Assembly (NCBI RefSeq): GCF_000971255.1
Contig: NZ_BBMC01000002.1
Coordinates: 620,001-684,000 of the forward strand
Origin: Demequina rhizosphaerae
GTDB taxonomy: Bacteria > Actinomycetota > Actinomycetes > Actinomycetales > Demequinaceae
Reading direction: 5' to 3'
DNA: 64,000 nucleotides
The notes beneath the pieces were generated by a model. The model saw only the letters and a program-made list of their open reading frames with translations. It was not told the origin of the DNA and did not search any database. This document shows, piece after piece, positions 58,853 to 64,000 of this stretch. Each line of letters opens with the position of its first letter. Within the stretch, counting starts at the first letter, position 1. Both the position numbers and the translations under genes were made by a program.

Positions 58853-59866
58853 GTGACGAGCGTCCGGAGCTCCGTCGTGAGGATCGTCGCGCGGGTCGCG
58901 AGCGCCCCGGTCCCGCCGGAGGAGCTGCTGGCGACCATCGGGCTGGCGCCGGACGCGGACCCGGTGCGCGCGGCCCAGGAGCGCGTGGACGCGGAGGACT
59001 ACTACGACGTCCTCGAGCGGGCGACGCTGCCGCACGACGACGGGCTGCCCTACCGCTACGGCGCGCTGCTGCGCCCCGACGACTTCAGCGCCCTGGGGCT
59101 CGGGCTCAAGACGGCCGATACCGTGGGCGACGCGCTGCGCAGGCTGGTGCGCTACATCGTGCTGCTGAGCGACTCCCTCGAGTACGCGCTGCTCGACGAG
59201 CCCGGCGGCGGCGCCACGCTCACGCTGTCACGGCCGGCGCCGCGGCGCGGCGCGAGGCTCGCCAACGAGTGCGCGTTCGCGGCGGTGACGACGATGCTGT
59301 CCGAGGCCGCCGGGCGCCGCGTGGTGCCGCGCGCGGTGACGTTCAGCCATCCACGCCCGGCGTCGATCACGGATGCGCACTCGTACTTCGGGTGCCCTGT
59401 GACATTCGACGCGCCGCGGAACGCGCTCGAGCTCGACGCCGCGACGCTCGCGATCCGCGGCCGGCTGGCGGACCAGGGCCTGTCCTCGTTCCTGATCGCC
59501 CACCTCGAGGACCTCCGCTCGCGGGAGGGCGAGCGGTCGCTCGTCGACGCGGTGCACGCGACCATCACCGACCTGCTGCCCGACGGACCCCCCACGAGGG
59601 CGGTGATCGCGCGTCGCCTCGGCATGAGCGAGCGCACGCTGCACCGTCGCCTCGCGGAGCAGGGCGAGACATACCAGTCGCTCACCGCACGGGCACGCCG
59701 CGAGGGCGCGGAGGCGCTGCTGGCGGACTCGCGGCACTCGCTCGCGGAGGTCGCGTTCCTCACCGGGTTCTCGGACCAGAGCGCGTTCCAGCGGGCGTTC
59801 AAGGGCTGGACCGGGCGGACGCCGGCGTCCTTCAGGAACGATGCGGCGGGTACCGCGACGCGGTAG
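58853..59866 (+). CDS. AraC family transcriptional regulator (OruR/ArgR-like)
   Basis: 337 aa. The N-terminal arabinose-binding-like domain (about 20-200) carries YYDVLERATL and DFSALGLGLKTADTVGDALRRLVRYIVLLSDSLEY; the C-terminal double HTH (about 240-330) has RAVIARRLGMSERTLHRRLAEQGETYQSL and LAEVAFLTGFSDQSAFQRAFKGWTGRTPASFR, the AraC signature. GTG at 58853 is chosen because GGGAGG lies nine bases before it; ATG at 58844 and a start 96 bases upstream are alternatives. Divergent from the dehydrogenase gene with 131 bp between, so control of that unit is likely. Confidence 0.88.
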   Translation: MTSVRSSVVRIVARVASAPVPPEELLATIGLAPDADPVRAAQERVDAEDYYDVLERATLPHDDGLPYRYGALLRPDDFSALGLGLKTADTVGDALRRLVRYIVLLSDSLEYALLDEPGGGATLTLSRPAPRRGARLANECAFAAVTTMLSEAAGRRVVPRAVTFSHPRPASITDAHSYFGCPVTFDAPRNALELDAATLAIRGRLADQGLSSFLIAHLEDLRSREGERSLVDAVHATITDLLPDGPPTRAVIARRLGMSERTLHRRLAEQGETYQSLTARARREGAEALLADSRHSLAEVAFLTGFSDQSAFQRAFKGWTGRTPASFRNDAAGTATR

Positions 59867-59890
59867 CCGCGCCTCCCGGCCGAGACGCTG

Positions 59891-60865
59891 CTACGCAGCG
59901 TCCTCGAAGGCCTCCGCGTCCACCTCGTCGGACTGCGCGGCGTTGTAGCGCGGCCCCGACACGGTCGCCGTGTCGATCAGGTCGCCGGCCCTCGCCAGGA
60001 TCTCGGGGGCGACCGCCAGCGACTCGGCCGCCCGGTTCTCGCGGAGGTGGTCGAGGCTCGTCGTGCCGGGGATCGCCACGACGTGCGACCCCCGCGACAG
60101 CACCCACGCGAGCGCGAGCTGCGCCGGGGTGCACCCCGCCTCGACCGCGAGCGCGTGCCACGCGGGCAGCAGCGCGGCGTTGGCCGGCCAGTGGTCCGGC
60201 TGGAAGCGCGGCATGTTCCGGCGGATGTCCTTCGGGGCGAGTTCCTCCGGGTCCGCGACGCCGCCCGCGAGGAAGCCGCGCGCGACGGGCGAGAACGCGA
60301 CGAGCGCGACGCCGGCCTCGCGGGTCGCGTCGAGCATGCCGAGCTCGGGGTTGCGGCTCCACAGCGAGTACTCGTTCTGGACGGCCGCGATCGGGGCGAC
60401 CTCGAGCGCCTCGTGCAGGCGCGCGACCGACACCTCCGACAGCCCGATCGCGCCGATCTTGCCCGCCTCGACCGCCTCCGCGAGCGCCCCGACGCTCTCG
60501 GCGATCGGCACGGTCTTGTCCCAGCGGTGCAGGTAGTAGAGGTCGATGTGGTCGACGCCGAGCCGGCCGAGCGAGGCATCCACCTGGGCCCTCAGGGTCG
60601 CGGGCCGGCCGTCGATCGTCTTGACGCCGTCGACCATCGCCATGCCGCCCTTGCTGGCGAGCACCGCATCGTCCCTCCGGCCCTTCAGCGCGCGCCCGAC
60701 CAGCTCCTCGTTGCGGCCGCCGCCGTAGAGCGTCGCGGTGTCGAGCAGCCGCACGCCGTCGTCGAGAGCGGCGCGGAGCATCCGCTCGCCGTCCTCGGGC
60801 GACGGCGCGACGCCGTACGCATGGCTGAGCTCCATGCAGCCGAGGCCCATCCGGGGGAGGCTCAC
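59891..60865 (-). CDS. Aldo/keto reductase
   Basis: NADPH-dependent TIM-barrel reductase, 324 aa. The catalytic tetrad is visible: Asp in LLDTATLYGGG (D and Y near residues 40-45), Lys in ASKGGM (near 70) and His in YYLHRWD (near 108). VVAIPGTTSLDHLRENRAA near 255 binds the cofactor phosphate. GTG at 60865 overlaps the stop of the upstream gene by GTGA. In the protocatechuate operon it may reduce an aldehyde or keto intermediate, but no standard step of the 4,5-cleavage route needs it, so its job is open. Confidence 0.88.
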   Translation of the reverse strand: MSLPRMGLGCMELSHAYGVAPSPEDGERMLRAALDDGVRLLDTATLYGGGRNEELVGRALKGRRDDAVLASKGGMAMVDGVKTIDGRPATLRAQVDASLGRLGVDHIDLYYLHRWDKTVPIAESVGALAEAVEAGKIGAIGLSEVSVARLHEALEVAPIAAVQNEYSLWSRNPELGMLDATREAGVALVAFSPVARGFLAGGVADPEELAPKDIRRNMPRFQPDHWPANAALLPAWHALAVEAGCTPAQLALAWVLSRGSHVVAIPGTTSLDHLRENRAAESLAVAPEILARAGDLIDTATVSGPRYNAAQSDEVDAEAFEDAA

Positions 60866-61818
60866 GCGAGCTGCTCCTCCAGCTGGCCCAGCACGCGGTA
60901 GCAGTCGATCACCTGGCGCAGCGAGGAGTTCGGCTCGCGGTCCTCGCGGATGGCCGCGACGAACTCGCGGTCCTGGAGCTCGATGCCGTTCATGCTCACC
61001 GCGACCTGCGACACGTCGATGGGCTCCTCCCGCCCGTCGACGAGGTCGTCGTAGCGGGCGATGTAGGTGCCGGTGTCGCCGATGTAGCGGAAGAACGTGC
61101 CGAACGGGCCGTCGTTGTTGAACGACAGCGACAGCGTGCAGATCGCGCCGGACTCGGACTTGAGCTGGATGGACATGTCCATCGCGATGCCGAGCTCGGG
61201 GTGGATGGGCCCCTGGATCGCGTTCGCCTGGACGATGCGTCCCGCCTGGTAGGCGAACAGGTCCACGGTGTGCGCGGCGTGGTGCCACAGCAGGTGGTCG
61301 GTCCACGAGCGCGGCTCGCCCTTGGCGTTGGTGTTGGTCCGGCGGAAGAAGTACGTCTGCACGTCCATCTGCTGGATGCCGAGCTCGCCGGAGGCGATCC
61401 GCTGGTGGACCCACTGGTGCGACGGGTTGAAGCGGCGCGTGTGGCCCACCATCGCGACCCGGTCCGACGCCTCGGCCGCGGCGAGCGTGGCCTCGGCGTC
61501 CGCGAGCGAGTCCGCGAGCGGGATCTCGACCTGGACGTGCTTGCCGGCCGCGAGCGCCGCCTGCGTCTGGGTGGCGTGGAGCCCGGTCGGGGTCGCGAGG
61601 ATGACCGCGTCGACGTCGTCGCGCTCGAGCACCTCCTCGTAGCTGAGCAGGGCCGTGGGCACGCCGTACTTCTCCGCGACGGCCTGCGTCGGCTCGGGCC
61701 GGGTGCCGCTGACGACGGTCACCTCGGCGTCCTCGATGTGGGCGAGGCCGTCGAGGTGCTTCATCCCGAAGGCTCCGGCGGCGCCGACGACGGCGATGCG
61801 GACCTTGTCGCTGCTCAT
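60862..61818 (-). CDS. ligC: 4-carboxy-2-hydroxymuconate-6-semialdehyde dehydrogenase, LigC-like (Gfo/Idh/MocA fold)
   Basis: 318 aa. Rossmann motif VRIAVVGAAGAFGMKHL near residue 6; VILATPTGLHATQTQAALAAGKHVQVEIPLADSL, with E-I-P in place of EKP, is the form seen in LigC-type enzymes. The C-terminal domain includes RRFNPSHQWVHQRI and HHAAHTVDLFAY, with several histidines at the active site. By family and position it oxidises the ring-cleavage product to 2-pyrone-4,6-dicarboxylate using NADP. ATG at 61818 overlaps the stop of the dioxygenase gene by ATGA, and its own stop overlaps the aldo/keto reductase start. Confidence 0.85.
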   Translation of the reverse strand: MSSDKVRIAVVGAAGAFGMKHLDGLAHIEDAEVTVVSGTRPEPTQAVAEKYGVPTALLSYEEVLERDDVDAVILATPTGLHATQTQAALAAGKHVQVEIPLADSLADAEATLAAAEASDRVAMVGHTRRFNPSHQWVHQRIASGELGIQQMDVQTYFFRRTNTNAKGEPRSWTDHLLWHHAAHTVDLFAYQAGRIVQANAIQGPIHPELGIAMDMSIQLKSESGAICTLSLSFNNDGPFGTFFRYIGDTGTYIARYDDLVDGREEPIDVSQVAVSMNGIELQDREFVAAIREDREPNSSLRQVIDCYRVLGQLEEQLA

Positions 61819-63158
61819 GCATGGACCTCCTGGGGAAGCTCGTCGGCGGCGGGCGTGGCCTGCGCCACGGGGTTGCTCAGCACCAGGTGGCCGACCGCGG
61901 TGTTCGAGGCGGGCACGTGGTAGAAGCGGTGGTCGACGCTGGGGGCGCCTCCCTCGAACTGATCATCCATCGCGCCGCGGGCGATGAGCCAGTCGACGAG
62001 CTCGATGCCCTCGGATCCGGCCTCGTCGACGTACTCCATGTGCGGCCACTCGGTGAGGCCCAGCGGGTCCGCGATGAGGTGGTCGAGGAACGCGTTGTCC
62101 CACTCCTCGTTGATGAGGCCGGCGCGGGGTCCCTGGAGCTGGTGGCTCATGCCGCCGGTGCCCCAGATCTGCACGTTCAGCGGCTCGCCGTCCCACTTGT
62201 CGAGCGCGCGGCGGATCGCCTTGCCGAGCTCGTAGCAGCGGCGCCCGGACGGCACCGGGTACTGCACCACGTTGACCGGCAGCGGGATGATCTTGCACGG
62301 CCACTCGTCGACGTCGCCGAAGACGAGCGACAGCGGCACCGTGAGGCCGTGGTCCACGACCATCTCGTTGACGAGCGTGAGGTCGAAGTCGTCCTGGATC
62401 ACCGACTGCGCGATGTGGGCGGCCAGCTCGGGGTGGCCGTAGACGTCCGGCACCGGGCGGGGCCCGTAGCCCTCGTCCGCGACCGGGTAGTGCGCGCCCG
62501 TGCCGAGCACGAACGTCGGGATGATGGTGGAGTCGAAGGCCGTGGCGTGGTCGTTGTAGATGAGGATGATGACGTCGGGGGTGTTCTCCTTCACCCACTT
62601 GCGGGTCCACTCGTAGCCGGCGAACAGCTTCTTCCAGTACGGCTCCTCGGTCTTGCCGAGGTCCATCGCGGCGCCGATCGCGGGCACGTGCGAGGTGAAC
62701 AGCGCCGACGTGTACTTCGCCGGGGCGTCCGGGCGCATCGTGGTGGCCTTCTCCTTCGACGGCGGCGTCCAGCCGTCGAGGTCCTTGAGCCTCACGCCCT
62801 CGGGACGGCGCCCGCCGCCGATCATCATGTCGCGGTACGCGGCCTCGCTCATGCCGGTCATCGAGCCCGCCATCTGCTGGAAGCTCATGCCGTGGGTCGC
62901 GCCGATCTTGCTGAGGAAGTAGATGTTGCCGCCCTCGGCCATCATCGCGTTGAGGTCGAGGTCGAGCACGGCCTGGCGCTGCGCGGGCGACAGCGGCCAC
63001 TCGTCGAGGTACGCCTCGCGGTCGGCGAGGTAGCGCTCGCGGTTCTCCGGCTTCATCAGCGACATCGAGAACTGGTTGAGGTGGAAGCCCTTCCGGGCCT
63101 GCTCGGCGTCGAAGATGATCGTGCCGGGGATGTCCTTGTACGGCTTGTCGAGGGACAT
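61815..63158 (-). CDS. ligAB: Protocatechuate 4,5-dioxygenase, fused alpha-beta (LigA-LigB order)
   Basis: 447 aa. Residues about 20-120 are the LigA-like alpha part (FHLNQFSMSLMKPENRERYLADREAYLDEW, GGNIYFLSKIGATHGMSFQQ). Residues about 145-435 are the LigB-like extradiol dioxygenase: FTSHVPAIGAA carries the first iron-ligand His, followed by YNDHATAF, VVDHGLTVPLSLVF with the catalytic His, and IWGTGGMSHQLQGPRAG. It opens the ring of protocatechuate (or gallate) between C4 and C5 using Fe(II). The two parts are separate genes in Sphingobium; fusion in this order is known from Arthrobacter PcmA, as I recall. ATG at 63158 has AAGGAG six bases upstream, just after the LigI stop. Confidence 0.92.
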   Translation of the reverse strand: MSLDKPYKDIPGTIIFDAEQARKGFHLNQFSMSLMKPENRERYLADREAYLDEWPLSPAQRQAVLDLDLNAMMAEGGNIYFLSKIGATHGMSFQQMAGSMTGMSEAAYRDMMIGGGRRPEGVRLKDLDGWTPPSKEKATTMRPDAPAKYTSALFTSHVPAIGAAMDLGKTEEPYWKKLFAGYEWTRKWVKENTPDVIILIYNDHATAFDSTIIPTFVLGTGAHYPVADEGYGPRPVPDVYGHPELAAHIAQSVIQDDFDLTLVNEMVVDHGLTVPLSLVFGDVDEWPCKIIPLPVNVVQYPVPSGRRCYELGKAIRRALDKWDGEPLNVQIWGTGGMSHQLQGPRAGLINEEWDNAFLDHLIADPLGLTEWPHMEYVDEAGSEGIELVDWLIARGAMDDQFEGGAPSVDHRFYHVPASNTAVGHLVLSNPVAQATPAADELPQEVHA

Positions 63159-63159
63159 G

Positions 63160-64000
63160 TCATGCTCCTTCCGGCCAGTAGAGGCGCTGGGGGTTGTCGA
63201 CCAGCAGCTTGTGCTGCAGCTCGGGCGTCGTCGCGATCTGCGGGATGTAGTCGACCAGCAGCCCGTCGTCGGGCATGTGGTCCTTGAGGTTGGGGTGGGG
63301 CCAGTCGGTGCCCCACAGCACGCGGTCGGGGAACTCCTCGACCACGCGTCGGGCGAACGGCACCACGTCGGTGTAGGCGTGCTGCTCGCCGTCGAGCGCG
63401 CGGGGACCGGTGACGCTGAGCCGCTCGGGGCACGACACCTTGGTCCACACGTTGGGGTTCTCGCGCATGAAGCGCAGGAACAGGTCGAACTCCGGCCCGT
63501 CGGGATCCTTCGTCACGTCGGGGCGACCCATGTGGTCGACGACGACGTCGGTGGGGATGCCGGAGAAGAAGTCGTAGAGGTCGGGCAGGTCCTCGGCCTC
63601 GAAGTAGATGACGACGTGCCACCCGAGCGGCGCGATCCTGGCGACGATCTCGTCGAGCGAGTCGGTGGGCACGCGGTCGACAAGCCGCTTGACGAAGTTG
63701 AAGCGCACGCCGCGGACGCCGGCGGCGTGCAGCTCGGCGAGCTCCTCCTCGGCGACGTCGCGGCGCACGGTGGCGACGCCGCGTGCGCGGCCGCCGCTGC
63801 GGTGCAGCGCGTCGACTAGCGCGCGGTTGTCCGCACCGTGGCACGTGGCCTGGACGATGACGTTGCGGTCGAAGCCGAGCCGGTCGCGCAGCGCGAACAG
63901 CTGCGCGGCGGAGGCGTCGCACGGCGTGTACTTGCGCTCCGGGGCGAACGGGAACTCCTCGCCGGGACCGAAGACGTGGCAGTGCGCGTCGACCGCGCCG
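63160..64000 (-). CDS. ligI: 2-pyrone-4,6-dicarboxylate hydrolase LigI-like, N-terminus off the right edge
   Basis: 280 codons are visible; the start lies beyond 64000 and only a few residues are missing. Amidohydrolase TIM barrel: the H-x-H in VDAHCHVFGPG lies at the very N-terminus, VIVQATCHGADNRALVDAL and GVRGVRFNFVKRL follow, and the C-terminal GTDWPHPNLKDHMPDDG carries the conserved Asp; the end LLVDNPQRLYWP is a LigI hallmark. The enzyme hydrolyses the pyrone made by LigC to 4-oxalomesaconate. It is the first visible gene of the operon, coupled closely to the fused dioxygenase. Confidence 0.9.
   Translation of the reverse strand, partial: GAVDAHCHVFGPGEEFPFAPERKYTPCDASAAQLFALRDRLGFDRNVIVQATCHGADNRALVDALHRSGGRARGVATVRRDVAEEELAELHAAGVRGVRFNFVKRLVDRVPTDSLDEIVARIAPLGWHVVIYFEAEDLPDLYDFFSGIPTDVVVDHMGRPDVTKDPDGPEFDLFLRFMRENPNVWTKVSCPERLSVTGPRALDGEQHAYTDVVPFARRVVEEFPDRVLWGTDWPHPNLKDHMPDDGLLVDYIPQIATTPELQHKLLVDNPQRLYWPEGA

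Overview
The window is about 70% GC with dense, short-spaced genes, frequent GTG starts and many 4-bp GTGA/ATGA stop-start overlaps. Gene content fits a high-GC Gram-positive of the order Micrococcales (Actinobacteria; a Cellulomonas/Demequina-like organism is a guess): fused Wzz/BY-kinase proteins, a CopC-CopD fusion, a mycothiol-type arsenate reductase, GH42/GH43 enzymes with LacI control, and sortase-like surface proteins. I saw no rRNA, tRNA, CRISPR array, transposase or integrase.

Left third (1-19320): an exopolysaccharide/capsule locus. It holds two DUF4012 membrane proteins, two polyprenyl-phosphate sugar transferases, two Wzz/BY-kinase fusions, a low-molecular-weight tyrosine phosphatase, GDP-mannose dehydratase plus GDP-fucose synthase, a Wzy-like polymerase, a Wzx-like flippase and three glycosyltransferases. 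The logic is Wzx/Wzy-type assembly of a probably fucose-containing polymer on undecaprenyl phosphate, with chain length set by the kinase/phosphatase pair. Two nearly identical small Thr-rich surface proteins, each with the same promoter and leader, head the two leftward glycosyltransferase sub-operons.

19321-31702 is a cell-envelope and secreted-protein region: a CAP-domain lipoprotein, two DUF218 proteins, a translationally coupled SGNH hydrolase / Gfo-Idh oxidoreductase / giant FAD-FeS oxidoreductase set, three secreted proteins that all end in (Y/F)TG, an arsenate-reductase pair (one fused to an ArsR repressor) and an L,D-transpeptidase.

31810-49219 is a plant- or oligosaccharide-utilisation region: two paralogous LacY-type symporters, two paralogous GH43 enzymes, a GntR regulator, then a leftward operon GH42 - ABC substrate-binding protein - two permeases - GH42, with a divergent LacI regulator. 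LacI-type operators sit at the operon head and before one symporter. A DUF389 protein and an AMIN-like lipoprotein are inserted between them.

49345-59866 is mixed: an ABC1/UbiB kinase with a PadR regulator, a possible cell-wall peptidase, CopC-CopD, a two-gene Trypco1 + CHAT-protease-6TM operon that looks like a biological-conflict (defence) module, and a DUF4386/alcohol dehydrogenase pair with a divergent AraC regulator.

59891-64000 is a leftward protocatechuate 4,5-cleavage operon: PDC hydrolase (partial, entering from the right edge), fused LigAB dioxygenase, LigC-like dehydrogenase and an aldo/keto reductase.

Many families occur twice here (DUF4012, sugar transferase, BY-kinase, Thr-rich surface protein, DUF218, LacY symporter, GH43, GH42), so paralogous duplication is a theme. 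Long ORFs antisense to the genes listed are by-products of high GC and are not annotated. All family names come from recognising motifs by eye; no database search was run.
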